Source: Burkholderia sp. S171 (lineage in GTDB: Bacteria; Pseudomonadota; Gammaproteobacteria; Burkholderiales; Burkholderiaceae). From it: DNA of 64,000 nt. A model generated the notes under the pieces. That model was not told where the DNA came from, did not search any database, and worked only from the letters and a program-made list of their open reading frames with translations. The position numbers were made by a program, and so were the translations under genes. Below are positions 1 to 7,986 of the stretch, piece by piece. The first letter of the stretch is position 1. Each line of letters begins with the position of its first letter. The stretch spans positions 22,994 to 86,993 of the forward strand of contig NZ_LMUF01000052.1 in NCBI RefSeq assembly GCF_009766085.1. Reading direction: 5' to 3'.

Positions 1-496
1 TGAAGCTCATCAACGTGGGATCGTCTGCTGCGCGCTCAAGTAAAGCGATTGTGGTGGTGCACGTATAGTCGACGAGATTCGCCAGCTTGGGACCGAAGCC
101 CGTCAGACTCTGGACAGCGATCTCGTCGCGCCATAGCGCCGGCGAATTGGCCTCGCGCGTAGTGCGCGCATGGACCATCAACTTCGCTGCCTCGTGCTGC
201 CAGGTGTTGTCGTGGGCGCCAAGTTCGCGCATCCGTGCGAGATAGGCAATGGCAAGCGGCAGGTGCGACACAGCGGTGAGTTCAATGAAGCCGCGTGTCG
301 ATTTGCGAAAGCTCTCAATCGACGCGGGCCGTCCACCGCCCGGAAACAGCACGATATCCGAGCCGGTCGATACCAGCAGCGGCGCGTCCGCATCGCGCTG
401 TGTCATCTGTTGCGTCAACTGATTGCCGATGCTGGCCGGGTCCGATGTAAACGCACGGAACAGCGCGGCAAAGGCGGGATGCGGTTGATAAGTCAT
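1..496 (-). CDS. unrecognised protein, C-terminus beyond left edge (partial)
   Basis: An open frame starts at the ATG whose complement is at 494-496 and runs without a stop to the left edge, giving at least 165 residues. The protein begins MTYQPHPAF and is mostly helical in composition, with no signal peptide or membrane segment in the visible part. I do not recognise a family. It lies 24 bp downstream of the amidohydrolase stop in the same direction, so it is probably the third gene of the aldolase-amidohydrolase operon and may belong to the same ring-cleavage or aldol pathway. The reading frame is convincing because of its length and codon use; the function is unknown. Confidence 0.6.
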   Translation of the reverse strand, partial: MTYQPHPAFAALFRAFTSDPASIGNQLTQQMTQRDADAPLLVSTGSDIVLFPGGGRPASIESFRKSTRGFIELTAVSHLPLAIAYLARMRELGAHDNTWQHEAAKLMVHARTTREANSPALWRDEIAVQSLTGFGPKLANLVDYTCTTTIALLERAADDPTLMSF

Positions 497-520
497 CGCC
501 TGAAAACTCCGTGATGCGGG

Positions 521-1399
521 TCAGTAATCGAACAGCCGAGCGGGGTTGTCGGAGAGAATCATCTGGTGAACTTTTGCGTCTTGCGTCCATACGCCAAGCA
601 GATTGAGCAACTCACCCGTGTCGCGAGTCGAATCGGGAATGTGTGGCCAGTCAGAACCCCAGATCACCTTGTGCGGCGCCGCGTCAATTATCTTCTGCGC
701 CATTGGCGCAACGGCATCGTACCCACGATGCTTGGCGATCCGGTATGGCGCGCTAAGCTTGAGCCAGCAGTTGCCGTCTTTGAGCAGGTTCAGCAGCCGC
801 TCGAAATCCGCCGGTGTGAGACCGTCTTCTTCAAGCATGTACCCCATGTGATCGATCACGAAGTCCGATTGCACATCTGCCAGGAATGGAATGAGGTTGC
901 GCACGACCCAGCCCGGGGCGTAGAACTGCACATGCCAGTTGAGACTCGTGCACAGCCGCGCCATGCGGGTGATGTACTGCTGAATCTCTTCGGTCGGTAA
1001 CGCCGAGCGCGCAAACAGGTCGAGCCGCACGGCACGAACGCCTGCCTGATGGTAGCGATCAAGCGTGACTGCGTCGGTATCCTCTTCAATCATCACAACG
1101 CCTCGTGCAATCGGACCGGCTGCGTCCAACGTGTCGATCAGGCAGCGGTTATCGGTGCCGTAGAAACTCGGTTGCACGATCACGAACCGTTCGAGTTGAA
1201 GCACGTTCATCAACTGCAAGTAAGCGTCGAGCTTGCCGTCCGGCAAGGTGTAATGCGGATGCTCCACATGGGGGTAAAGCGCCTCCGGGCCGAACGCGTG
1301 CATGTGTGCGTCGCAAGCATGAGCGGGCATCGCGAAGGCGGGGCGTGACAGCGTGTCGAACGCACGCATCGGGGTGGATATCAGCGGAATGTCGGCCAT
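521..1399 (-). CDS. amidohydrolase family protein (PDC hydrolase/LigI-like)
   Basis: 292 residues, typical of the COG3618 / amidohydrolase_2 family of TIM-barrel metal hydrolases, which includes 2-pyrone-4,6-dicarboxylate lactonase. Visible family signs are the strand-1 metal motif DAHMHAFGP near residue 30, HVQFYAPGW near residue 155, the DHMG motif near 183, and the C-terminal WGSDWPH near 249 with the conserved Asp. The protein is cytoplasmic, with no signal peptide. It lies 62 bp downstream of the HpcH/HpaI aldolase gene and is probably cotranscribed. Together they suggest hydrolysis of a lactone or cyclic intermediate followed by retro-aldol cleavage. The exact substrate cannot be read from the sequence. 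Confidence 0.85.
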   Translation of the reverse strand: MADIPLISTPMRAFDTLSRPAFAMPAHACDAHMHAFGPEALYPHVEHPHYTLPDGKLDAYLQLMNVLQLERFVIVQPSFYGTDNRCLIDTLDAAGPIARGVVMIEEDTDAVTLDRYHQAGVRAVRLDLFARSALPTEEIQQYITRMARLCTSLNWHVQFYAPGWVVRNLIPFLADVQSDFVIDHMGYMLEEDGLTPADFERLLNLLKDGNCWLKLSAPYRIAKHRGYDAVAPMAQKIIDAAPHKVIWGSDWPHIPDSTRDTGELLNLLGVWTQDAKVHQMILSDNPARLFDY

Positions 1400-1461
1400 G
1401 AAAGTAGGTCGTGAATGATCAGGTTAGTTGGACGTGGATGACGTCGAGGGCGCGGGTAGCA

Positions 1462-2244
1462 TTAGAGAAATGCCGCGCGGCTGCTCTCTATTCGTTGCCG
1501 CAGTGCATTCAGGAACAGGTCCGTATCGATACCGGCAAAAATGAAGGGCGCGGCCCCTTCTTCCCTGAGACTCGTCAATGCTTCGCTATCCGGCATGCCT
1601 CCAACGATCGCGACCTTACCGCAACGCCGCGCGGCGGCAATCACGCTGCGGCACGCTTCCACTACCTCCGGATGCGTCGACTCGCCCGTGTGTCCCAGAT
1701 CGGCGCTCAAGTCGTTGCAGCCGACCGCCAGTATGTCGACACCCTCGACCGCTGCAATCGCATCAGCCGCTTCCACACCCGCACGGCTCTCGATCAGCAC
1801 CTTGATCGCGGTGGCGTCGTTGAGCGTTTGATTGAGTTCGCGGGCGTGCAGCTTTTCGAAATTCACATAGGGCAGCGTCGCGAGTTGCGAGCGCTGGCCA
1901 AGCGGCGGGAAACGCGTTGCCGTGACCACTTCTCTGGCTTGCGCAGCCGTCTCCACCCGAGCGACGATGATGCCGAGCGCTCCGCCGTCGAGCACACGAT
2001 TGATCGTCCCGTAGTCACGCTCAGGGACCCGCACCCATGGCGTCAAGCCGAGATCGACCGCGCATGAGCACAACTGCGCGACCGTATCGACGGGCAGCGT
2101 GCTGTGTTCCATGTCGATCCATATGGTGTCGTAGCCGGTCGCTTTGGCCCAGCGCACCACGTCCGTGGTTCGCGACGCACGGATACCGAGCGCGTAGACA
2201 GGAAGGCCTGCCCGCAGGCGCTCAGTCAGTTCGATACCGTTCAT
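1462..2244 (-). CDS. HpcH/HpaI aldolase family protein
   Basis: 260 residues from the ATG at 2244, which is preceded by GGAGAC at good spacing. An upstream start at 2343 is in frame but would run across the divergent promoter. Class II pyruvate-dependent aldolases of this family cleave 4-hydroxy-2-oxo acids. Seen are WIDMEHS near residue 42 (the family's D-x-E-H), the ALGIIVARVE segment near 95, a metal/pyruvate-binding LIESRAGV near 149, and VGCNDLSADLG near 172, close to the family's G-x-x-D-L-S. It is probably the first gene of the minus-strand operon, under control of the divergent LysR protein. Confidence 0.88.
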   Translation of the reverse strand: MNGIELTERLRAGLPVYALGIRASRTTDVVRWAKATGYDTIWIDMEHSTLPVDTVAQLCSCAVDLGLTPWVRVPERDYGTINRVLDGGALGIIVARVETAAQAREVVTATRFPPLGQRSQLATLPYVNFEKLHARELNQTLNDATAIKVLIESRAGVEAADAIAAVEGVDILAVGCNDLSADLGHTGESTHPEVVEACRSVIAAARRCGKVAIVGGMPDSEALTSLREEGAAPFIFAGIDTDLFLNALRQRIESSRAAFL

Positions 2245-2285
2245 GTTGTCTCCGTCTGTTATTTGGCTTCGGAACAAGTATCGCC

Positions 2286-2315
2286 TCAGAATCCATTCTG
2301 ATTTATTCTTCAGAA
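2286..2315. promoter_or_regulatory. probable LysR operator cluster (three TCAGAA/TTCTGA half-sites)
   Basis: In the 98-bp divergent intergenic space there is TCAGAA at 2286-2291, TTCTGA at 2296-2301 and TCAGAA at 2310-2315. These make two overlapping palindromes: TCAGAA-4-TTCTGA and TTCTGA-8-TCAGAA. LysR-type regulators usually bind paired recognition and activation sites of this kind next to their own start codon. The link to the adjacent regulator is inference from position. Confidence 0.6.
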
Positions 2316-2342
2316 AATCTAATTGATTCACAGAGACAATCA

Positions 2343-3230
2343 ATGCACGTCAGGCACCTTGAGTATTTCGTCGTGCTCGCCGAGGAACTGCATTTCCGGC
2401 GCAGCGCGGAGCGGCTAGGTATTACGCAAGCCCCCTTGAGCCTCGCGATCCAGGCGCTCGAAACCGAACTTGGCGCGCGCCTCTTCCATCGGACAAGTCG
2501 CTCGGTAGCATTGACCGAGGCCGGGTTTTCCCTGATGAACGACGCGAAGCACATCCTCGCGCGCATCGACCTCGCCAAGGAAAATGTCTGGCAGACAGTT
2601 AGCGGACAGGTCGGCCGTTTGCGGCTAGGTTTTACGAATGCGTCATCGTTATCGCCCCTCTTTCCGCGATTGATCCACGCGTACCGTACACAGCGGCCGA
2701 ACGTGCAGATCGGCCTGCATGAGTTATCTTCGTCGCAGCAGATTGAACAACTCGACGCTCGCGAACTCGATGTCGGACTCCTGCGGCTGCCGCTTTCCAC
2801 GCCGCCGTCGAATCTGGTATTCACACCCTTGCTCGAAGAGCCGCTGCTGCTCGCGATGCATGCGGGGCATCCACTTGCCAAGGCCGCGTCCGTCAAGATC
2901 GCAGACCTGCGCGACGAGCCGTTTATCGCCTATCCGCGGCAAGCAGGCGTAGCCGTGCACGAGCAAACGGTCGCGTTATGCGCCAAGCGCGGCTTCGAAC
3001 CTTATGTTGTCCAGGAAGCGCAACAGGCGTCCACGCTGATCGGTCTGACAGCAACCGGCCTGGGGATCGCGCTGGTGCCGGCCACGCTGAAGGCCATTGC
3101 CATACCGGGTGTTGTGTTCAGGGAACTCGACGACGACGATACCAAGACGACGCTTTATATCGCTCATCGTCACGGCGATGTGAACTCACGCGTTCAGCAG
3201 TTCGTGGAACTGGCGCTTGCGCTGAGATGA
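2343..3230 (+). CDS. LysR-family transcriptional regulator
   Basis: 295 residues. The N-terminal winged HTH starts MHVRHLEYFVVLAEELHF, with SAERLGITQAPLSLAIQALE as the recognition region (residues ~20-40). It is followed by a periplasmic-binding-protein-like effector domain (residues ~90-290). I chose the ATG at 2343 because it begins exactly at the canonical LysR N-terminus; an in-frame upstream extension to 2037 would overlap the divergent aldolase gene. The neighbourhood implies control of the aldolase-amidohydrolase operon with an aromatic or dicarboxylic effector, but the ligand is not deducible. Confidence 0.92.
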   Translation: MHVRHLEYFVVLAEELHFRRSAERLGITQAPLSLAIQALETELGARLFHRTSRSVALTEAGFSLMNDAKHILARIDLAKENVWQTVSGQVGRLRLGFTNASSLSPLFPRLIHAYRTQRPNVQIGLHELSSSQQIEQLDARELDVGLLRLPLSTPPSNLVFTPLLEEPLLLAMHAGHPLAKAASVKIADLRDEPFIAYPRQAGVAVHEQTVALCAKRGFEPYVVQEAQQASTLIGLTATGLGIALVPATLKAIAIPGVVFRELDDDDTKTTLYIAHRHGDVNSRVQQFVELALALR

Positions 3231-3293
3231 CCGCTAAGGCTGGAAACCACGACTGATGCCATGCTGGCAATCTTCTACTCAACGGATTTTCAT

Positions 3294-3806
3294 ATGATCA
3301 TCACGCCGCCCAAAATGCCCTTTCTTCGCCGTACACTCGCCGCTACTGCACTGCTTGCCATGGTCGCGAGCCATGCCGTCCGCGCGGAAGATAGCGCCAT
3401 GCCGGCCAATACGCCAACGCGGAATGTCGCCCAGGAAGAAAGCAATCGCGCACTGGTCGTGCGCTTCTACGACACGGTATTCAATCAACACGATCTGAGT
3501 ATTGCCAGCACCGTGCTTGCGCCGAATTACATTCAGCACAATCCGCATGTGCCAAGCGGATCAGCGCCATTTATCAGCTTCTTTACCGAGCGCTTCAAGG
3601 CAAACCCCGAGGCCCACTCCACGATCGTGCACAGCGCGGCCGATGGTGATCTGGTGTTTCTGCATGTTCATTCGACTAGCAACCCGCAGGATCGCGGCAA
3701 CGCCATTGTCGATATCTTCCGCGTCGATCACGGCACGATTGCCGAACATTGGGATGTGATCCAACCGGTGCCCGAGCACGCGGCTAACGACAACACCATG
3801 TTCTAA
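3294..3806 (+). CDS. exported SnoaL/NTF2-like protein
   Basis: About 170 residues. A hydrophobic export signal (MPFLRRTLAATALLAMVASH, starting at codon 8 of this start) is followed by an NTF2-fold domain. Family signs are VVRFYDTVFNQHD, APNYIQHNPHVPSG, FRVDHGTIAEHWDVIQPVP, the pattern of SnoaL-like polyketide-cyclase-type proteins. Three in-frame ATGs (3261, 3294, 3315) are possible and none has a clear ribosome site; 3315 gives the cleanest signal peptide. The family binds or turns over small hydrophobic ligands, but most exported members have no known reaction. It follows the LysR gene by about 60-80 bp and may be a separate unit. Confidence 0.8.
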   Translation: MIITPPKMPFLRRTLAATALLAMVASHAVRAEDSAMPANTPTRNVAQEESNRALVVRFYDTVFNQHDLSIASTVLAPNYIQHNPHVPSGSAPFISFFTERFKANPEAHSTIVHSAADGDLVFLHVHSTSNPQDRGNAIVDIFRVDHGTIAEHWDVIQPVPEHAANDNTMF

Positions 3807-4124
3807 CTCTGCATCGCCCGTTTTTCCATTGCCTAAGCCCGCAGGATCTCTAGCTAAAAATTGGTAAGCAGCGGAAACAGCTCGTAAGCACTGCGGGAAA
3901 CCGCGCACTCCTTCTTACATCGCACGCCCACACCCGGTGCGATGATTCGACACGTAATACGCTTTGCCGCGCATCGATCACCCGCAAGCTTGGGGCTTCA
4001 ATGCGCGGTGTCGAATAGATGCTCGGAATCAATGAGCTAAGCGAGGCTTATCATGACCCATCACGGCAATCCAGAAACCGCAGGCACGGCATTCGCCATG
4101 CGTACGTTGGCGATCAACTGAGCC
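3807..4124. other. intergenic stretch
   Basis: No supported gene. Short frames here lack ribosome sites and family features. I saw no strong hairpin. Confidence 0.5.
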
Positions 4125-4847
4125 ATGAAACCCCATCTCTTTGCCTGCGCACTTGCGCTCGCTACCGGAGTGCTGTCGCTTACTCCGTTCATCACCGTGC
4201 ACGCGGACCCGGTCACGCGCGATGCGGGCGGATCCAAGAGCAAAACCGTTGATCAGAGAAGCCATACTCAAGGTACGCCCTTCGAGTTTCGCGGAATCCC
4301 TCTCGGCATAACGCTCGATCAATTCCAGGCAGGCGCGACCGTGAGGGCAACGCCGATCGACAGCGTACCGGTGTGCGAGACCGATGTGATCGCCGGCTCC
4401 CTCGGCATGAGCCTGAAGACGCGCGAAAGCCTGACAGTTGCTTGTCGCTGGGCGCATCAACAAGCCAACGGCTGGGCGATATCGCGCGCGGTGGTCGACG
4501 GCGTGCCGGCGCAGGACCACATGCTGCGCTTCGCGCGGGTCGGCGGACAAACCACCTTCAGATTGTATGAAATGTCGTTCGTCATAGACGAAGGCACTGC
4601 GGCCGATCTGCGCCACGCTCTTGCGGACCGCTATGGCGCGCCACGGGCTGGCGCTCATACATCTACCTCAACCTCTGCAAGCAGTGCGCTACCGGTCTAC
4701 GAATGGGAAAACGCGGTGAGCTCGATCACTTTGCGTTTCTTGCCGGCTACGCGTAACGCCACGCTCGTTTACCTGCTGAAAGCGCCCGACGCCTGGGTAA
4801 AATCGGTCGTGCAGCAATGGAAGACCAGTAGCGTTGATGCGAGCTAA
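4125..4847 (+). CDS. secreted protein of unknown function
   Basis: 240 residues with a clear Sec signal peptide (MKPHLFACALALATGVLS..., likely cleavage after VHA at residue ~27). The mature part carries FEFRGIPLGITLDQF near residue 52, a pattern often seen in small periplasmic proteins that assess a 'GI.LG' repeat, two conserved-looking Cys (83, 106) and a Ser/Thr-rich linker around 178-188. No domain is recognised with confidence. No close operon partner: 318 bp separate it from the gene before and over 350 bp from the gene after. Probably a periplasmic protein. Confidence 0.7.
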   Translation: MKPHLFACALALATGVLSLTPFITVHADPVTRDAGGSKSKTVDQRSHTQGTPFEFRGIPLGITLDQFQAGATVRATPIDSVPVCETDVIAGSLGMSLKTRESLTVACRWAHQQANGWAISRAVVDGVPAQDHMLRFARVGGQTTFRLYEMSFVIDEGTAADLRHALADRYGAPRAGAHTSTSTSASSALPVYEWENAVSSITLRFLPATRNATLVYLLKAPDAWVKSVVQQWKTSSVDAS

Positions 4848-5278
4848 CGTACGTTAGAAAGGACCGCTTCCACGCAAGCCGCATGACGTTTCGACCGATA
4901 CGGAAAGGTTGAGAAAGGCCTTACGGGAGCCATCTGTTGCTTGCCGTTTCACCGCTTTCTGAAGTACGCGACCATCGAGTTGCGGCCACATGATCCATTG
5001 CTTTCCAACAATCGGATCGCAGGCAGCGCCCAGCTCATCCTCGGAAATCAATCATGCAAGTCAACGGGAATATCACTCGTCGTTATCGCGGTCATTTCAT
5101 TGTCAAGAGGGTGTCTAGTCGAATCAGCTTTACTGCAGGCGGGCAAGGTTCAGGCGAATTGCGCCTGTTTGCGACCCGCTGAAGAACGCAAAACAGGAGT
5201 GGCGGCGTCATGGTTAGCTTGATCGAATACAGGACCGAATATGGTTCGGCCAATATCGAACCCGCCGTTCGCCTGGGC
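4848..5278. other. intergenic stretch
   Basis: No supported gene. A 42-codon frame at 5054-5182 and a 93-codon frame at 4941-5222 exist, but neither has a good ribosome site nor recognisable features. Confidence 0.4.
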
Positions 5279-5857
5279 ATGACGAACATCGCCAAACCAA
5301 TGGGGCGCCTCGCCTGCCGGGTTAAAAGATCTCTGCGCAATGCTTCGCTCATCTGCGCCGCGCTCAGCCCATGCTTGTTATCCGGCTGCGCATTTACCGT
5401 GATATCCGCCGTCGATGCAGCCGGGTCGGTCGTACAAGCCGGTTTGAGTATTGCGTCCAACCACTCGTCACCTACTGTCGTTAATGGCGATCAGGCATCC
5501 CTTCATGCGGTTTGCATCGAGTGGAATTCCATGGTTCCCGTTGGCGACTTTGTTCCGGCATTGCAATACGCGTTGCATAAACGCGGGGTGGAGTCGACCG
5601 TCTATGCGCCAGGGACCTCATCGCCCAGTTGCGAGGCGACACTCGTGTACAGCGCGGCCACGGATTGGGGGCATAGGACATTCACCGACGGGTACACCCA
5701 GTACCTTTCTGCCATCAACCTCACGTTGATTCAGCACGGAAAGATCGTGGTCGCTGCCAGCTACGCGACGAGCGGCGCCAAGCTGGACCGCTTCGCGAGC
5801 ACGGCGACCAAGGTTACGGCGCTTATCGACAGGATGGTGGTTGCAACGTCGGATTGA
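5279..5857 (+). CDS. putative lipoprotein, unknown function
   Basis: 192 residues from the ATG at 5279 (an in-frame start at 5210 adds 23 polar residues before the signal). The N-terminus is basic, then hydrophobic, ending in a lipobox LLSGC, so it is probably a lipoprotein. The mature domain has VCIEWNSMVPVGDFVPALQYALHKRGVESTVY, i.e. a strand-helix unit, followed by CEATLVYSAATDW and a YLSAINLTLIQHGKIVVAASY strand pair. This resembles small outer-membrane-associated lipoproteins such as the Sbal_3080 type, but I only suggest that. A large inverted repeat lies just downstream. Confidence 0.7.
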   Translation: MTNIAKPMGRLACRVKRSLRNASLICAALSPCLLSGCAFTVISAVDAAGSVVQAGLSIASNHSSPTVVNGDQASLHAVCIEWNSMVPVGDFVPALQYALHKRGVESTVYAPGTSSPSCEATLVYSAATDWGHRTFTDGYTQYLSAINLTLIQHGKIVVAASYATSGAKLDRFASTATKVTALIDRMVVATSD

Positions 5858-5890
5858 TTGAAGCAAGAAGTGCCAGTGCGGCCAGGAAGG

Positions 5891-5934
5891 CCGCGACATT
5901 ATCGCTAGTCCCGCGATAATGTCGCGGGACTAGC
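5891..5934. terminator. two overlapping, mutually exclusive perfect hairpins
   Basis: Arms 5891-5905 and 5913-5927 pair perfectly over 15 bp with a 7-nt loop. Arms 5904-5916 and 5922-5934 pair perfectly over 13 bp with a 5-nt loop. The two structures share bases and cannot coexist on one strand. Located between convergent genes, the element probably acts as a bidirectional terminator, though no T-run follows either stem. Confidence 0.55.
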
Positions 5935-5964
5935 AGACTTTAAAGCGTGCTCAAGTACCCTGCC

Positions 5965-6624
5965 TCATGCAGCTTGCGCGCAGGACGCTTCGTGCTGGGC
6001 CGGCACCACGTCAGCGCTAACAGATAAAGTCGAGTTCGACTCCGCCATAGCCGTGATCTGTACAGGGCTGCATTCACTCACGGCTTCGTCTTCCGTGACC
6101 CGCGAGACCCCCTTGGCACTCTTGCCCGCCCGCGACGGCGGCTGGCAACTTCCGCACACCGCGCCGTGCTCCGCGTCTTGCTTGCGCGTGACGAATTTTC
6201 CCGTGCAGGTGCAGCATCGGGTCAACTGCAGGATGCCGGCGTCAAAGAAACGCACGAGCGTCCAGGCCCGCGTAAAGCTCAACATGATGTAGCTGTCGTG
6301 ACGCTCGCAATGCTCGAGATAAAGCTTATAGCCCTTTGTCAAAGCATCGAAATGCGAACAGCCCGCGAGATCCTTCAGGAATCTATAAATGTTATAGAAG
6401 AGCGATGCGTGAATATTCGGTGCCCATGTCAGGAACCAGTCGACCGAGAACGGCAACATGCCCTTCGGCGGAGACACGCCCTTTACCTCCTGATAAAGGC
6501 GAATCATGCGGTCGCGAGAAAGGTTGACCTCACTTTCCAGCACTTGGATACGTGCACCGAGTTCGATCAGGATGGCCGCCCGCATCACGTCCTGAGCGTC
6601 TTCAGCAATGCTTTTCTTCGCCAT
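5965..6624 (-). CDS. flhC: flagellar transcriptional activator FlhC
   Basis: 219 residues from the ATG at 6624, which has GAGGA upstream. FlhC joins FlhD to activate class II flagellar genes. Diagnostic features are LIELGARIQVLESEVNLSRDRMIRLYQEV near residue 20, FLTWAPNIHASLFYNIYRFL in the middle, and the zinc-binding region RCCTCTGKFVT...VCGSCQPPSRAGK with the paired cysteines kept. A ~55-residue Glu/Ser-rich tail follows the zinc site and is longer than in enteric FlhC. flhD normally precedes flhC; here the next gene upstream is a 61-residue membrane protein and no flhD is visible in the window, so it must act with a FlhD encoded elsewhere or alone. Confidence 0.92.
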   Translation of the reverse strand: MAKKSIAEDAQDVMRAAILIELGARIQVLESEVNLSRDRMIRLYQEVKGVSPPKGMLPFSVDWFLTWAPNIHASLFYNIYRFLKDLAGCSHFDALTKGYKLYLEHCERHDSYIMLSFTRAWTLVRFFDAGILQLTRCCTCTGKFVTRKQDAEHGAVCGSCQPPSRAGKSAKGVSRVTEDEAVSECSPVQITAMAESNSTLSVSADVVPAQHEASCAQAA

Positions 6625-6696
6625 TAGCGTAGTCCTCTTCTTATGCAAACTGCTCGACTGCGGCATCGGCCAGCGTTCTAGCGCTGACCCAGGGAT

Positions 6697-6882
6697 TCAA
6701 GCCCGGGAACCGCGCACTCGCAAGAACGCCTCAGTACTCCGTATCTGCGCCTTAGCCGGATTGCGCGTCATCAGGGTGCTGGCGACATCGACTACCCGAT
6801 CTTCAGGCACCCGAAGTCCAAGGAGGAAAAACATAAGCAGAACCCCGGACATAAAACCTACCGCACCACCGATTAGCAACAT
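6697..6882 (-). CDS. small single-span membrane protein
   Basis: 61 residues. The ATG at 6882 follows an excellent GGAGG at 6-bp spacing, which is the main reason to believe it. Residues ~3-23 form one hydrophobic transmembrane helix; the rest is a basic cytoplasmic-type tail (VRGSRA at the end). It sits 72 bp upstream of flhC in the same direction, in the slot where flhD would be expected, but shares nothing visible with FlhD. Function unknown. Confidence 0.6.
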   Translation of the reverse strand: MLLIGGAVGFMSGVLLMFFLLGLRVPEDRVVDVASTLMTRNPAKAQIRSTEAFLRVRGSRA

Positions 6883-7420
6883 GCTCCCTCCGCGAATTCT
6901 ACAGGCCTTAAAAAAATATCGTCGATGAATTGATCACTTGATCGTTTGACGAAGACGTTAGGAGTAGCGTCGCATTGTATGGTTAACGACCTGCCCTGAA
7001 TCAAATGATCCTCCTTTCCTCTCAAGTAAATTGCGTGGAAAAGACAAGGTTTTGTCCTAAGGCTTACGGAATATTTCCTTTAATTGCCTGTCATTTCGAA
7101 TACGTGTGCGCTTACTTTTCTTGCTTGGATAAATGTAGCGAAATTATTTATAAGATTCAGAAAGGACTTGGTGATCGAGCATGTTGCTCGGCGTTTCAGC
7201 GCTAGCGAAAGTGCGCAATCATAAGCTTGCGAACTGACGAAGCAATGCGGGAAGTGACTGGATCACACCCATGCCTACCTACTCTTTTTCTTGCACCCGA
7301 GAGAACGATCAGCCGTATTGAGCCGTATTGAGCCGTATTGCCACGTTTGTCACCTGTCGACGGTGAGGTGTGTTGTCATTTTTTACTCGACTTCCGCTTA
7401 GGAAGTCCTACTCGATAATC
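6883..7420. other. AT-rich intergenic stretch with tandem repeat
   Basis: About 540 bp without a supported gene. The part at 6990-7160 is clearly richer in A+T than its surroundings. It ends with a three-copy 10-bp tandem repeat (separate entry). Confidence 0.5.
7311..7340. repeat. three tandem copies of a 10-bp unit
   Basis: AGCCGTATTG occurs three times without interruption at 7311-7320, 7321-7330 and 7331-7340, about 80 bp upstream of the next start codon. The 10-bp period places each copy on nearly the same face of the helix. Confidence 0.9.
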
Positions 7421-7813
7421 ATGAAACAACTTACCCAATCTCTCTTTCTCGCAAGCGTCCTGGCGACCAGTGCCGGCAGTGCGTTTGCCCAAAGCACTTC
7501 GCCGTCCGAGCTGGATGGCGGCCGCGTTGGCCGCGAAGGTTTCGGACCGAGCTTTGTGGTAATTAATGCGGTAGTTAATGATCTACAGCATTTGCAAAGG
7601 CTATATGACCTGAACGGCCGCGAAAGCGAGATGAGGGATATCTACCACGATGTCCTGCTCAAGACGCAGGTCCCGGTTATCCGTCAATACGTCTACGAAG
7701 CACTCGCGCGCAATCTACTCCGCCCGACCAACGTCGATCAGGCGATTATGACTATTCACACGAGTCTGGATGAAGATCTGGGCACGCTGGCGAAACATCC
7801 GCCCGCTCCGTGA
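7421..7813 (+). CDS. small secreted protein, unknown function
   Basis: 130 residues from the ATG at 7421; an upstream in-frame start at 7370 would put 17 polar residues before the signal. Signal peptide MKQLTQSLFLASVLATSAGS, cleavage probably after AFA at residue 23. The mature chain is mainly helical (NAVVNDLQHLQRLYDLNGRESEMRDIYHDVLLK) with no cysteine or recognisable motif. It stands alone between flhC and the flgH gene. Likely periplasmic. Confidence 0.65.
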   Translation: MKQLTQSLFLASVLATSAGSAFAQSTSPSELDGGRVGREGFGPSFVVINAVVNDLQHLQRLYDLNGRESEMRDIYHDVLLKTQVPVIRQYVYEALARNLLRPTNVDQAIMTIHTSLDEDLGTLAKHPPAP

Positions 7814-7986
7814 AGAGTGCGCCCGCCGAGCGGGCGCTGAAGTGTCGAACCGGGGAAAGGTAGCTCACGGTCTGGCGTTCCCTGCGAAATGATCTGAGGA
7901 AATCCACCGGCTCAATCCGGTCACGGATGATCCCGATGCGCTCCGTATTAACTGGCTAGCAGAAACCCAGCGCTAAGCGCTCGGAA

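Noticed and set aside
2037..2342. In-frame N-terminal extension of the LysR gene
   Set aside because: The extension overlaps the divergent aldolase gene and promoter; canonical LysR begins at 2343.
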